Below are positions 17,191-26,699 of a DNA stretch of 64,000 nt, in pieces. The notes below the pieces were generated by a model, which did not search any database, was not told the DNA's origin, and saw only the letters and a list, made by a program, of their open reading frames with translations. The DNA lies in the NCBI GenBank assembly GCA_002415135.1, contig DIBY01000006.1, positions 16,462-80,461 on the forward strand, in the 5' to 3' direction. A program made the position numbers and the translations under genes. Each line of letters begins with the position of its first letter. The first letter of the stretch is position 1. This DNA comes from Flavobacteriales bacterium UBA5040 (GTDB lineage Bacteria > Bacteroidota > Bacteroidia > Flavobacteriales > Weeksellaceae).

Positions 17191-18018
17191 GTGAGCGAAG
17201 GAAAAGAAATGTCTTTTTGGGGACACATCGGAGAATTAAGGGCACACTTGATTCGCGCAATGATTGCGATTGTTGTTTGTGCGGTTGTGGTCGGCTACAA
17301 TGTTAACTGGATAATGGATCACATTTTCTTCGGACCAACCCGTAATGATTTCTTCACTTTTCGGGTTGTTAATCATTTTTCGCGCGAACTTATTGGTGAA
17401 GACAGCATAACCCTTCCGGGTACTTTTGCCGTTCAACAAAAGAAATTATTTCAACAGTTCAATGTAATGATGGCGGTTTCTATATTTGGTGGAATTGTTG
17501 CCGCATTTCCTTACCTCGTTTGGGAATTATGGAGATTTATTTCTCCGGCACTTCATCCGAGAGAAAGAAAAAGCTCCGTGTGGCTCATTAATTTTGTCTG
17601 GATTCTTTTTGGTTGTGGAATACTATGCGGATACTTTTTAATTTTACCTTTTGCGATTAATTTCGGTTTGCTATTTACGGTTTCAGAATCGATTACACAG
17701 CTTTTTGATTTAAGTGATTACACCACTCTATTTCTACAGATCGTCTTAGGAATGGGCGTTATTTTCTTATTTCCCGTAATTGTTTATTTCTTAACTTTAA
17801 TCGGAATTCTTACCCCAGTATTTATGCGAACCTATCGTCGCCACGCAATCGTTTTAATTATGGTTGTTGCGGCGATTATTACTCCAGCAGATGTTTTGAG
17901 TATGTTGATGGCCGCTTTTCCACTTCTTTTATTGTATGAATTCAGCATTTTAATGAGTGCTTACACGTTTAAAAAAGTAGTAAAAAGAAAACTTGCAGAA
18001 GAAAAAGCGGCAGTTTAA
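17191..18018 (+). CDS. tatC: Sec-independent protein translocase subunit TatC
   Basis: A 275-residue inner-membrane protein with six membrane segments; TatC recognises twin-arginine signal peptides. The family N-terminus MSFWGHIGELRAHLIR, FPYLVWELWRFISPALHPRERK loop and the PAD-containing sixth-helix region are visible. Compared with E. coli TatC there is an insertion after the first membrane segment (FFGPTRNDFF...QQKKLFQQFN), usual in Bacteroidota. The start is a GTG at 17191; an in-frame ATG at 17209 is the alternative. Confidence 0.95.
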   Translation: MSEGKEMSFWGHIGELRAHLIRAMIAIVVCAVVVGYNVNWIMDHIFFGPTRNDFFTFRVVNHFSRELIGEDSITLPGTFAVQQKKLFQQFNVMMAVSIFGGIVAAFPYLVWELWRFISPALHPRERKSSVWLINFVWILFGCGILCGYFLILPFAINFGLLFTVSESITQLFDLSDYTTLFLQIVLGMGVIFLFPVIVYFLTLIGILTPVFMRTYRRHAIVLIMVVAAIITPADVLSMLMAAFPLLLLYEFSILMSAYTFKKVVKRKLAEEKAAV

Positions 18019-18036
18019 TGTGGTCTGCACGATATC

Positions 18037-18071
18037 AAAAAAAGCACGCTTTCGGGCGTGCTTTGTATTTT
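18037..18071. terminator. Bidirectional terminator tatC / SRPBCC gene
   Basis: AAAGCACGC (18041-18049) pairs with GCGTGCTTT (18056-18064) around TTTCGG, with A-rich sequence before and T-rich sequence after, so it serves both converging genes. Confidence 0.85.
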
Positions 18072-18084
18072 AGATAATATCAAT

Positions 18085-18510
18085 TTACCTCTCAATGAAA
18101 TTTTTCAACTTGATAGAAACAATTTCTGTCCAGGCTTTATCAAAAGAATCTTTACTGAAGTCTTCTCCCAAATGTTCGAAATTCTCCAATCCTTTGTGCG
18201 TTAGAATCACCAGGGTTTTATCACCTTCATCCTGTAGATTCCATTTTACAATTGTTCTGTCCTTTGAAATTTGTGGATAAGACCAGGTGTGTTTCAGTTT
18301 TTCCTTCGGAATTACCTCTAAAATTTCACCATGATGCTGATGTTTATTTTCACCATCATTTTCATAAAAACTAAATTGAGTCTGCAGATCTGTACCAAAA
18401 TCAGGAATATCAAAATACCAATCCTTCATTTGCGAACGGTCTGTAATTGCGCTCCACACTTTTTCAACTGGCGCATTAACGCGCTGCTTAATAACTACAT
18501 TGTCGTGCAT
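18085..18510 (-). CDS. SRPBCC (AHSA1-like) domain protein
   Basis: A 141-residue small START/AHSA1-like protein. The opening INAPVEKVWSAITDRSQMKDWYFD, the central HHGEILEVIPKEKLKHTWSYP and the C-terminal TEIVSIKLKNFIE are family features of this hydrophobic-pocket fold. No catalytic function can be named. It is a single gene facing tatC and divergent from the MBL-fold gene. Confidence 0.85.
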   Translation of the reverse strand: MHDNVVIKQRVNAPVEKVWSAITDRSQMKDWYFDIPDFGTDLQTQFSFYENDGENKHQHHGEILEVIPKEKLKHTWSYPQISKDRTIVKWNLQDEGDKTLVILTHKGLENFEHLGEDFSKDSFDKAWTEIVSIKLKNFIER

Positions 18511-18681
18511 AATATTTGAATTTTTTGATTAATTAAAGTTAAGATTATTTCAACTGGAAAGAAAAAATAGTGATATGATATTTCGCATTCGCGGAGTTTT
18601 AAACTAAATTTGAAATCGATTTAAAGCAAAACCTTTTCTGAAACATTTTACTTCAATAAAAACCCTCTTATAAAATCTATT

Positions 18682-19800
18682 TTGGAACTATTTAAAAATA
18701 TTTTGATTGCACTTCTTGTTTTTGTAATCGTTTTTGCCGCTGCCATTTTCCTTTTCATGCAACTTCCTCAATTTGGGAAAGAACCTTCTGGAGACCGCCT
18801 GGAAAGAATTTTAAAATCTCCGAATTATCAAAAAGACAAATTTGATAATATTAATTTTACTCCTCAATTGGCCGAAGACGCTTCGATGGCGGGTGTAATG
18901 TTCAGATTTTTCTTTGGTAAAAACAAAGATTTAATCCCGAAAGAAAAGTTGAACTTCCAAAAGACCAATTTGAAAAATTTGAATGCAGACGAAAACATCT
19001 ATGTCTGGATGGGCCATTCTTCCTATTTCATTCAAATCGATGGTAAAAAAATTCTCGTAGATCCTGTTTTTAGCGGAAATGCTTCTCCGGTCAATTTTAC
19101 GACGAAAGCTTTTGGAGGAACTGATTTATATTCGACCGAAGATATTCCGGATTTGGATTATTTAATTATTACTCACGATCACTGGGATCATCTGGATTAC
19201 GAAACCGTAAAAAAGCTCAATCCCAAAGCAAAACAGGTTATTACAGGATTAGGAACCGGCGAGCACTTGGAATACTGGAATTATGATCCTGTAAAAATTA
19301 TTGAGCTCGATTGGGGTGAGAATTTTGATTTAGGCAATGGATTTAAGGTTTATGCAGAAACAGCCAGGCATTTTTCCGGACGTGGTTTTAAAAGAAATCA
19401 GGCAATCTGGGCGAGTTTTATTTTTGAAACTCCGAAAAGAAAAATTTATATCGGCGGAGATTCCGGTTTTGATGATCACTTTGAAAAAATTGGAAACAAG
19501 TTTGGCGGTTTTGATTTGGCTATTTTAGAACTTGGACAATATAACAAAGACTGGCGCTATATTCACATGATGCCCGAAGAGTTTTTGGTGGCTGCTAAAA
19601 ATTTAAAAGCAGAAAGAATTATCCCGGTTCACAATTCAAAATTTGCGCTCGCACTTCACGACTGGAAAGAGCCTTTGCAGAATATAACGGCGTTAAACGA
19701 AAAAGAAAACAGGCGTTTGATCACGCCGAAAATCGGAGAAAAAATAAATTGGGAAGACGATTCTAAAACCTATGAACAATGGTGGGAAGCTTATGAATAA
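18682..19800 (+). CDS. Membrane-anchored MBL-fold hydrolase (UlaG/NAPE-PLD-like)
   Basis: A 372-residue metallo-beta-lactamase-fold protein with an N-terminal membrane segment (residues 5-29). MGHSSYFIQIDGKKILVDPVF is followed by the metal-binding THDHWDHLD, a later His in ETARHFSGRG, Asp in YIGGDSGFDDHF and a final His near PVHNSKF. This order is that of the UlaG / NAPE-PLD-like branch, where members hydrolyse phosphodiester or lactone bonds; the substrate is unknown. Start is a TTG at 18682 directly before the hydrophobic segment; no better ATG is upstream. Confidence 0.88.
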   Translation: MELFKNILIALLVFVIVFAAAIFLFMQLPQFGKEPSGDRLERILKSPNYQKDKFDNINFTPQLAEDASMAGVMFRFFFGKNKDLIPKEKLNFQKTNLKNLNADENIYVWMGHSSYFIQIDGKKILVDPVFSGNASPVNFTTKAFGGTDLYSTEDIPDLDYLIITHDHWDHLDYETVKKLNPKAKQVITGLGTGEHLEYWNYDPVKIIELDWGENFDLGNGFKVYAETARHFSGRGFKRNQAIWASFIFETPKRKIYIGGDSGFDDHFEKIGNKFGGFDLAILELGQYNKDWRYIHMMPEEFLVAAKNLKAERIIPVHNSKFALALHDWKEPLQNITALNEKENRRLITPKIGEKINWEDDSKTYEQWWEAYE

Positions 19801-19888
19801 CTAAAATCCTATTTCTCGGATTCGAAAAATAAATACGTAATTTGAATTCTAAATAAACATTTACTCTTTCTCTTAAAAACTTTACACA

Positions 19889-20650
19889 ATGATCAAAAAA
19901 TTACAAATCGCAAATGGATTCTTTTTAGTATTCACGATTATCTTTAATTACCTAAGCAATACAGGCATTTTTAATGGAAAAACAATTGCGAATGTTTCTA
20001 ATCAATATCAAAATTTATTTACACCAGCAGGCTATGCTTTTTCAATTTGGGGTGTTATTTATTTACTCTTAATTGGGTTCGTTTTTTATACCGGCAGAAG
20101 TTTATTTAAACCTTCGAAAAATGAAGCTGACGGCTTTGTAGAAAAAATCGGTTGGTGGTTTGTAATTTCATGCATCGCTAATTGCGTTTGGATTTTAACC
20201 TGGCTTTATGGATATACTGGATTATCAGTTGTTGTTTTGCTGGTTTCGCTTATTTCCCTTTTAAAAATTTTATTGGAAGCTTTAACATACCACTCTGGCC
20301 ATGCGCAAAAATGGTTTATTAATTTTCCTTTTCAAATTTACACTGGTTGGGTAAGTGTTGCTTTAATCGCAGCAGCAGCGGCGTGGCTGACGAAAATTGG
20401 CTGGAACGGTTGGGGAATTTCAGAAATCAATTGGACGATCATTTTAATCGTCATCGCTTCCATCATCCATTTATTCATGACCTGGAAAAAGAATGCACCG
20501 ATCTTCGCATTGGTTGCAGTTTGGGCTTTGGTTGCGATTGCAATGGCTAACAAAGAAGTGAGCCAGGAAATTTATTTTACCGCTTTAATTGCAGCAGGAA
20601 TCTTATTGATCAGCAGTGGTGTCAAAATTTTCAAAAAAAACTCCCTCTAA
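19889..20650 (+). CDS. TspO/MBR-like tryptophan-rich membrane protein
   Basis: A 253-residue integral membrane protein with about seven hydrophobic segments, rich in Trp (FSIWGVIYLLL, GWWFVISCIANCVWILTWLYG, WTIILIVIASIIHLFMTWKK). The pattern matches bacterial proteins annotated as tryptophan-rich sensory proteins related to TspO, which bind porphyrins or cholesterol in other systems; ligand and role here are not shown. Monocistronic with a terminator after it. Confidence 0.7.
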   Translation: MIKKLQIANGFFLVFTIIFNYLSNTGIFNGKTIANVSNQYQNLFTPAGYAFSIWGVIYLLLIGFVFYTGRSLFKPSKNEADGFVEKIGWWFVISCIANCVWILTWLYGYTGLSVVVLLVSLISLLKILLEALTYHSGHAQKWFINFPFQIYTGWVSVALIAAAAAWLTKIGWNGWGISEINWTIILIVIASIIHLFMTWKKNAPIFALVAVWALVAIAMANKEVSQEIYFTALIAAGILLISSGVKIFKKNSL

Positions 20651-20686
20651 TAATTGAATATTAAAGGGAGCAATTTTCTTTTATTT
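20641..20686 (+). terminator. Terminator after TspO-like gene
   Basis: CTCCCT (20641-20646) pairs with AGGGAG (20665-20670), with an inner TAATA/TATTA extension, followed by CAATTTTCTTTTATTT. The first arm overlaps the last codons of the TspO-like gene. Confidence 0.6.
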
Positions 20687-20695
20687 AAATTGAAT

Positions 20696-22081
20696 TTATC
20701 TTGTTAACCAACCTCCGTTTTTAACGGTAGCGATCGAAAAAGGGAAAATCCAGAAAAGACCAAATAAATAAAAAACACTGTACGGATAGGCCCAAAGCGC
20801 ATCGATAAAATTATATTTTTTGCTGAAAAACAACATTTGAATACTCGCGAAAATGAATGTTCCAGTCAATGCAGAACTCAGGTATAAAAGAGGATGCGTC
20901 ATTAAAAAATAGAACATCAAAAACATCAGAGGGAAAGCAATGATCAAATTCATCCACTGATTGATAAAAATAAATCGAGGTCCGGTTTTGTTTTGGGTTC
21001 TAAAATCATCAAATATAAATTTGTTCATCATTAAAGTTTCGCGAACATTACTTCTTCCCCATCTGGTAAACATTTTATGAAGTGTTTTAAATGATGTTGG
21101 CGTATTGGTCAGCACATTTGCATTTCTTTGAAACTTCACATCATAACCTTGTTTTAAGATTAAATTCGTCATGGCTCTATCTTCACCAATTGTTGCAGCA
21201 CGACCTAAGAACTTCTGGTCAATCCAATCTGTCAAGGAATGTAAAACCGCCTCTCTACGATAAGCAGATAAGGCTCCTGGAGTACACAATACAAATCCTA
21301 ATGAACTTTGTGCAGCCCGCATAAATTCGAAACTAAATACAAAGCTTACATTCAACATTCTTGGAATCATGCCTTGATTTTTGTTCAAAACTTTCACGTT
21401 TCCTGCAACTGCGCCACAGTTTTTATGGACCGCAAAAGGACTGATCAAATTTCTAATGGTGTTTTTTTCAACCACTGAATCGCTATCGATGGAAATGAAT
21501 ACATCGCCTTTTCCTGTGGTAAATCCAAGATACAAAGCGTGTCTTTTTCCTCGGTTCTCAGGTTGTTTATACACCGTAATTGTATTTCCTAAATCTGAAT
21601 TTGCTTTATTGATCCAATACCAGGTATCATCACTACTTCCGTCATCTACGGCAATCACTTCCATTTTATGCATTGGGAAATCACTTGCAGCTATACTTAA
21701 CAAGGTTTCATAAACCAATCGCCCTTCGTTATACGCTGGTACGATAACGGTACAGCTGGGCATTTCTGCATCTGAAACCGACGGTATCGCTTTATATTTA
21801 AAAAATAAATAAGCAATATAAAGAAGAAACGAAACCTGGAATACCAAGATCGTTAACATGGAGTATATTAAAATTCTTCCCGAAATCGTCTGCATTCTTA
21901 CGAAATGAAGTTCTTCAAAATAAGAACTAAAATTATTGACAGCGTAAATAGCGCCGAACATGACGATTTGAACAGCGATCAAAACACCAAATTCCTTTTT
22001 ACTTAAGGCTTTTATTTTTGAAGCAGCACATTGTACTTTCTCACGTAGAAATTGTTTTTTCTGTATACGGGTCTCTTTCAT
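20696..22081 (-). CDS. Processive family 2 glycosyltransferase (hyaluronan/chitin synthase-like)
   Basis: A 461-residue membrane glycosyltransferase: two N-terminal membrane segments, a cytoplasmic GT-A domain and three C-terminal membrane segments. Catalytic signatures in order: TVIVPAYNE, the donor-binding DDGSSDD, ISIDSDS, the acceptor-site GEDRAMT and FTRWGRS in place of QxxRW. This layout is that of processive synthases (NodC, hyaluronan synthase, PgaC-like), so it probably polymerises and extrudes an exopolysaccharide. The ATG at 22081, preceded by AGGAAA, is preferred over an upstream GTG at 22111. It lies just downstream of a two-component system on the same strand. Confidence 0.88.
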   Translation of the reverse strand: MKETRIQKKQFLREKVQCAASKIKALSKKEFGVLIAVQIVMFGAIYAVNNFSSYFEELHFVRMQTISGRILIYSMLTILVFQVSFLLYIAYLFFKYKAIPSVSDAEMPSCTVIVPAYNEGRLVYETLLSIAASDFPMHKMEVIAVDDGSSDDTWYWINKANSDLGNTITVYKQPENRGKRHALYLGFTTGKGDVFISIDSDSVVEKNTIRNLISPFAVHKNCGAVAGNVKVLNKNQGMIPRMLNVSFVFSFEFMRAAQSSLGFVLCTPGALSAYRREAVLHSLTDWIDQKFLGRAATIGEDRAMTNLILKQGYDVKFQRNANVLTNTPTSFKTLHKMFTRWGRSNVRETLMMNKFIFDDFRTQNKTGPRFIFINQWMNLIIAFPLMFLMFYFLMTHPLLYLSSALTGTFIFASIQMLFFSKKYNFIDALWAYPYSVFYLFGLFWIFPFSIATVKNGGWLTR

Positions 22082-22174
22082 TTTCCTAAACTTTATAGTT
22101 ATTAAATTCACTTACAAAGTAAAGGGAAAGGGATTTTTTTTTCGGCAAATTCGAGTCGATGTTTGTCGAGAGGT

Positions 22175-22194
22175 TTGTAGATATTTATCTACAA
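22175..22194. promoter_or_regulatory. 20-base palindrome between response regulator and GT2 gene
   Basis: TTGTAGATATTTATCTACAA is a perfect 9-bp inverted repeat with a TT centre, 95 bases before the glycosyltransferase start and just after the response-regulator stop. It lacks a T-run on either side, so it looks more like an operator than a terminator. Confidence 0.4.
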
Positions 22195-22203
22195 AAACGT
22201 GTT

Positions 22204-22842
22204 TTATATCTCGTGATGTATTCTGACCAAGTCGATTAAATCGACCAAAGTTTCAACTTTTAGTTTGTCAAAAATCCTTTTCTTAAAAGTACTGACGGTA
22301 TTTTGACGAACCGATAAACTGTTCGCTATTTCAAGATTACCATATCCTTTTGCGTACAAAATTGCGATCTCCAACTCTCTTTCGGTGAGTTGATTTAAAG
22401 GATTCAAAAGTGCAATATGTTCATCAGATAACTGTAACATTTTCGTGGTAAACGGCGGAAACGAACTTCCGTTTTCAATCATTTCCTGAATAGCTTTTTG
22501 GATTTCAATTTCTTCACTCAATTTATTGAGAAAGCCGTCAGCACCTTCATTAATGAATTTTAAAGAATAATTTTCTTCTTCAAAACTGGTGAAAATCAGA
22601 ATTTTAATTTCAGGCTGAATCTGTTTAATTTCAGCAATAATGGAAAGAGAATTTCCATCGGGAAACTGCGCATCTAAAATGGCAATGTCAAATGAATTCG
22701 ATTTAATTTGTTCTAAAATCTGTTTGAGACTTGCCGCATGAATAATCTCTGGATTTTCTACAACATCTCCAATAATAAACTGAAGACCTTGACGGACAAT
22801 ATTGTGATCGTCACCCAAGAGAAATTTTATCGATTTATTCAT
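22204..22842 (-). CDS. LuxR/NarL-type response regulator
   Basis: A 212-residue response regulator. The receiver domain (1-125) has the acidic pocket Asp11/Asp12, the phosphoacceptor Asp57 in IAILDAQFPDG, the TS switch and the Lys in FLNKLS. The C-terminal helix-turn-helix (about 150-212: LTERELEIAILYAKGYGNLEIANSLSVRQNTVSTFKKRI) is LuxR/FixJ type. Its ATG overlaps the kinase stop (ATGA), so it partners with that kinase. A likely target is the GT2 gene downstream, across the palindrome at 22175. Confidence 0.92.
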   Translation of the reverse strand: MNKSIKFLLGDDHNIVRQGLQFIIGDVVENPEIIHAASLKQILEQIKSNSFDIAILDAQFPDGNSLSIIAEIKQIQPEIKILIFTSFEEENYSLKFINEGADGFLNKLSEEIEIQKAIQEMIENGSSFPPFTTKMLQLSDEHIALLNPLNQLTERELEIAILYAKGYGNLEIANSLSVRQNTVSTFKKRIFDKLKVETLVDLIDLVRIHHEI

Positions 22843-24542
22843 TTTACAATATTCAGATTAATGGTGAAAGATACGGCTGTTCCCTGTCCTAAAGTACTTT
22901 GGGCGGAAATAGTTCCGTGAAACAGATCAATGATTTCTTTACATAAATTTAAACCTAAACCTGCACCGAGATTATCAATTTCATTAGAAAGCACGCCTTG
23001 AAAATAAGGTTCAAAAATCTTCTTGATATCCGATTTCGAAATTCCCGATCCAGTGTCAGAAACCGAAACGCTTAATTTTAAAGTTTGGTCGTCGATATAA
23101 GATGTCTCGATGTTTACTTCTATTTTACCATCTTCCGTAAACTTATTTGCATTCCCCAAAATGTTCGTGAAAACCTGATGAATCTTGATATTATCTGCGA
23201 GAACAATTGTTTCAGGATCAACATCATTTCCGACTTCAAAAATATTATTTTTGGATTCGATATACGGTTCAAATGCTCGTAATATCGAATCTATTTCATT
23301 CCGAAGATTAAATTCAATCGGTCTTAATTCAACTTGTTTTTCTTGATTTTTGGTATATTCCAAAATTTGATTGGCCTGAATTAATAAGGAATTATTGGTG
23401 AATTTGATAGTTTTAAGATAATCTGCAATAGTATCATCATTAGTCTTCCTGCTGATTCGATCGATGAAGATATTGATAATCTTTAAAGGTGAACGAATTT
23501 CATGACTCAACATTCCTAAAATTTTATTTTTGAAATTTAGATTTTTATTAATTTCTTCATACGCCAACTTTAGTTTTTTCTCATCTAAATAAGATTGTCT
23601 GTTGTAATAAACAATGACGATCAGTACAAAAAACATTAAAACCATTAAACCCAGAACAGCAAATCTTCTTATTTTATTATTAATGGAATTTTGTTCGTAC
23701 AGATCTTTTTCTAAATTTTTGCTGAAATCACTGACGGCAATATTGTAAATTCCCATCCAGTTATTACTGTAAATAATCAGCTGATCATAAATCCGATAAA
23801 CATTATCATTCTTGCGCTGTGAACTGCTGATACTGGATTCGTATTTTTTTATTTCGTCGCCATAATGCTTATTTACTGCATTGATGGTGCTGTCCAGATG
23901 AGTTTTAATTTGATCAGTATTCACCGAATCTCCGTATTGGGTTGAAATGACCGTCAACTCTCGTTGGACATCCACATCGTTTTTAACAGCAGATTTTAAA
24001 CGACCAAGAAAATTCTTTTTCTCAACGCTGTCTAAGCGGTATTCTATTCTAGTGTCAGACTTTCTGGGAATACTTTTTACTTTAAAATCTTTTATTTTAA
24101 AAGTTGTTTTTTCAGGTGAAGGTTTTTTGAATTCTTTGTAAACAGAATTGATCGATTTTTCTAAATCCGGGAGTTTAGAAAGTTCTGCCTTCCGCGAATC
24201 GATGAAACTTTTCAGAGAAGCATTACTGTATTTGTAAGCTCCGATGCGGTCTAAATTTTTATTCAGATTACGTAACGATTGAAAGTAAGCTTCTAAATAT
24301 TTCTTATCATTATTAATGACATATTTCTGCAGATTATCTTGCGCGCTCAGAAGATCCTTTCTCGAATCTTCCATCAAGTTTTTCAGGATAGAGGTTTCCT
24401 GAATTTGAGTCTCGATGACTTCTAATTTCTTCCCATTAAAATATTCATTATAAATAAAAATGCAAATAATGATTTGAATACACAAAGTACACGTGATGAG
24501 CGAGTAATGAATAAGTTTTCTATAGGTGTTCTTGTTTAACAT
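22839..24542 (-). CDS. Membrane sensor histidine kinase
   Basis: A 567-residue kinase. A membrane segment at about residues 12-32 is followed by a long, helix-rich, charged periplasmic domain (about 33-290) with no recognised fold, a second membrane segment (AVLGLMVLMFFVLIVIVYY) and, without a HAMP domain, the HisKA helix with GMLSHEIRSPL (His near 346). The HATPase_c domain has N box NILGNANKFTEDG, G1 DTGSGI and G2 GAGLGLNLC. It should phosphorylate the response regulator encoded by the overlapping downstream gene. The stimulus is unknown; the coiled-coil sensor suggests an envelope signal. Confidence 0.92.
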   Translation of the reverse strand: MLNKNTYRKLIHYSLITCTLCIQIIICIFIYNEYFNGKKLEVIETQIQETSILKNLMEDSRKDLLSAQDNLQKYVINNDKKYLEAYFQSLRNLNKNLDRIGAYKYSNASLKSFIDSRKAELSKLPDLEKSINSVYKEFKKPSPEKTTFKIKDFKVKSIPRKSDTRIEYRLDSVEKKNFLGRLKSAVKNDVDVQRELTVISTQYGDSVNTDQIKTHLDSTINAVNKHYGDEIKKYESSISSSQRKNDNVYRIYDQLIIYSNNWMGIYNIAVSDFSKNLEKDLYEQNSINNKIRRFAVLGLMVLMFFVLIVIVYYNRQSYLDEKKLKLAYEEINKNLNFKNKILGMLSHEIRSPLKIINIFIDRISRKTNDDTIADYLKTIKFTNNSLLIQANQILEYTKNQEKQVELRPIEFNLRNEIDSILRAFEPYIESKNNIFEVGNDVDPETIVLADNIKIHQVFTNILGNANKFTEDGKIEVNIETSYIDDQTLKLSVSVSDTGSGISKSDIKKIFEPYFQGVLSNEIDNLGAGLGLNLCKEIIDLFHGTISAQSTLGQGTAVSFTINLNIVK

Positions 24543-24829
24543 TTTAATAAGTACAACAAGTATTCAATCTGATTTAAATACTTTTTTAATTGAATGAAAA
24601 GAAAAACCGTTTTTAAAATGTTTTTATAGTTTGCTAAATTTTGATATTTATCTTTATTTAAACTTAAACACCTGTTTTATTTTCGGAAACAAAATTACAA
24701 AAATTAAGTAGCATCAAATGCGGCGTTGTTTTTAAAATATTAAACTCCGCTACATTTTGAAATCTTGCTGAATTTAGAAAAATAAAATCTTTTTAATTTT
24801 CTTAAATTTACGCTTATTAAAAAACGAAA

Positions 24830-26044
24830 ATGAATAACGCATATATTATTGACGGCACAAGATCAGCGATCGGAAATTTTAAAGGAAGTTTGGCAGCGGT
24901 GCGAACTGATGATTTAATGGCTTCTGTGCTTAAAAGTTTAATTGAAAAAAATCCAGAATTACCTTTAGATAAAATTGACGATGTAATTATTGGTTGCGCC
25001 AATCAAGCTGGTGAAGATAACCGTAATGTTGCCAGGATGGCTTTACTCCTTGCTGGAATTCCAATCAATGTTCCGGGCGAAACAGTGAATAGATTATGTG
25101 CTTCTGGAATGAGTTCGATTGTGCAGGCAATGCGAGCCATCAGATCTGGTGAAGGAGATCTATTTATTTCTGGTGGCGTTGAAGGAATGTCGAGAGCACC
25201 TTATGTTCTTTCTAAATCAGAATCAGCGTTCGGAACAGATTCTAAAATGTTTGATTCCAGTTTCGGCTGGCGTTTCGTTAATCCAGCGATGGAGAAAATG
25301 TACGGCATTGATGCGATGGGAAAGACGGCAGAAAATCTGGCAGACCAGTATAATATTTCCCGCGAGGAACAGGATCAATTTGCTTTACATTCTCAAATGA
25401 AAGCAACGAAAGCCCAGGAAAGCGGAAGATTGGCAGAGGAGATTTCTGACATCACCATTCCGCAAAGAAAAGGAGATTCGATCGTCATTAATAAAGATGA
25501 ATTCATTAAACCTCAATCTACGTTAGAACTTTTAGGAAAACTAAGACCCGCTTTTGTAAAAGATAACGGAACAGTAACTGCCGGAAATGCTTCTGGATTA
25601 AATGACGGCGCGGCTGCAGTAATTATCGCGTCCGATGAGGCTGTGAAAAATTATCAATTAAAACCTTTGGCAAAGATTGTAAGTTCCGCGGTGGTTGGTG
25701 TTGAACCAAGCATTATGGGAATCGGTCCAGTTGAAGCAACTAAACTGGCTTTGAAAAGAGCGAACTTAACTCTCGATCAAATTGACATTATCGAATTGAA
25801 TGAAGCATTCGCCGCTCAAAGTATCGCCTGTTTAAAAGAACTCGGACTCGCCAATGACGACGAAAGAGTTAACGTCAACGGTGGCGCAATTTCATTAGGT
25901 CATCCGCTTGGAATGAGCGGAACCAGAATTACGTATTCTGCCGCCTTAGAACTACAAAAAACTAAAAAGAAATATGCCTTAGCAACCATGTGTATCGGTG
26001 TTGGGCAAGGTTATGCGATCATATTAGAGAATGTGAATCTGTAA
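24830..26044 (+). CDS. pcaF: 3-oxoadipyl-CoA/acetyl-CoA C-acyltransferase (thiolase)
   Basis: A 404-residue degradative thiolase. The acyl-accepting Cys90 in NRLCASGMSS, GGVEGMSRAPY, NEAFAAQ, GHPLGMSG (His) and the second cysteine in TMCIGVGQG are all present. The block GEDNRNVARMALLLAGIP with VPGETVNRLC is characteristic of the PcaF/PaaJ (beta-ketoadipyl-CoA thiolase) branch, which splits 3-oxoadipyl-CoA to succinyl-CoA and acetyl-CoA. No other aromatic-degradation genes are adjacent, so it could instead act in fatty-acid beta-oxidation. Terminator directly downstream. Confidence 0.88.
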   Translation: MNNAYIIDGTRSAIGNFKGSLAAVRTDDLMASVLKSLIEKNPELPLDKIDDVIIGCANQAGEDNRNVARMALLLAGIPINVPGETVNRLCASGMSSIVQAMRAIRSGEGDLFISGGVEGMSRAPYVLSKSESAFGTDSKMFDSSFGWRFVNPAMEKMYGIDAMGKTAENLADQYNISREEQDQFALHSQMKATKAQESGRLAEEISDITIPQRKGDSIVINKDEFIKPQSTLELLGKLRPAFVKDNGTVTAGNASGLNDGAAAVIIASDEAVKNYQLKPLAKIVSSAVVGVEPSIMGIGPVEATKLALKRANLTLDQIDIIELNEAFAAQSIACLKELGLANDDERVNVNGGAISLGHPLGMSGTRITYSAALELQKTKKKYALATMCIGVGQGYAIILENVNL

Positions 26045-26061
26045 AGACTTTTAAATAAATT

Positions 26062-26094
26062 AGAAGAGCAGGAAAATTTCCTGCTCTTTTTTTA
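26062..26094 (+). terminator. Terminator after thiolase gene
   Basis: AAGAGCAGGAAA (26064-26075) pairs with TTTCCTGCTCTT with a minimal loop, followed by seven T. Confidence 0.9.
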
Positions 26095-26119
26095 TGATTT
26101 GTTGTAAAGAAAATCTGAC

Positions 26120-26236
26120 CTCAATCCTAGCCGCGATGGGAACGGCATCCCCAAAAGCGAAGGCATTGGTGTTGCTTGGGATATAGTGGACAGCGGGACT
26201 GGTTTTGAAAGAAGCGAAAGTCTTAGTGCTCCTACA
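26120..26236 (+). repeat. Dispersed structured intergenic element, type A copy 2
   Basis: Sequence AGCCGCGATGGGAACGGCAT near its start and GATATAGTGGACAGCGGGA near its end match the plan of the element at 2855-2935. CCGC pairs with GCGG, and ATCCC..AAGC pairs with GCTT..GGGAT. The end abuts the stop codon of the VOC gene. Confidence 0.55.
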
Positions 26237-26237
26237 A

Positions 26238-26684
26238 TTAATGCGGTTGAACTTTCGCCGGATCATCATAATTGACCAGCCAGTCGATACCGAATTTGTC
26301 TTTCCACATTCCGAAATAAGCGCCCCAAAAAGTATCTGCTAAAGGCATTTTAACCGTTCCACCATCGGATAATTTATTGAATAAATGAGTTGCTTCATCG
26401 CGGGAATCTGCATTAATGGAAACTGCGTAATTATCGCCAGTTTTAAAACCTGGAGTTCCCGGGAAAATATCACTACCGTACAAAATGGTTTCTGCGGAGA
26501 TTTCTAAACGAACATGCATCACCATTGCTTTCTGCGCGTCGGATAAAAGTGGCATCTCTTCTTGTGGCGGCATATCACCGAATAAATTGAGATCTGTAAA
26601 CTCTTCGCCAAAAGCATTTTTATAAAAATCAAATGCTTCTTTGCAGTTTCCATCGAACATTAAATAAGGATTGACGGTTGCCAT
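26238..26684 (-). CDS. VOC-family protein (PhnB-like)
   Basis: A 148-residue vicinal-oxygen-chelate protein of the PhnB / glyoxalase-like group. Features are the start VNPYLMFDGNCKEAFDFYKNAFG, AMVMHVRLEI, and the C-terminal WGAYFGMWKDKFGIDWLVNY. Members form dimers of beta-alpha-beta-beta-beta units that can hold a metal; the substrate is unknown. It is the last gene of a minus-strand row (DUF1569, two secreted proteins, VOC). Confidence 0.88.
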   Translation of the reverse strand: MATVNPYLMFDGNCKEAFDFYKNAFGEEFTDLNLFGDMPPQEEMPLLSDAQKAMVMHVRLEISAETILYGSDIFPGTPGFKTGDNYAVSINADSRDEATHLFNKLSDGGTVKMPLADTFWGAYFGMWKDKFGIDWLVNYDDPAKVQPH

Positions 26685-26699
26685 AATTTTAAATTTAGG

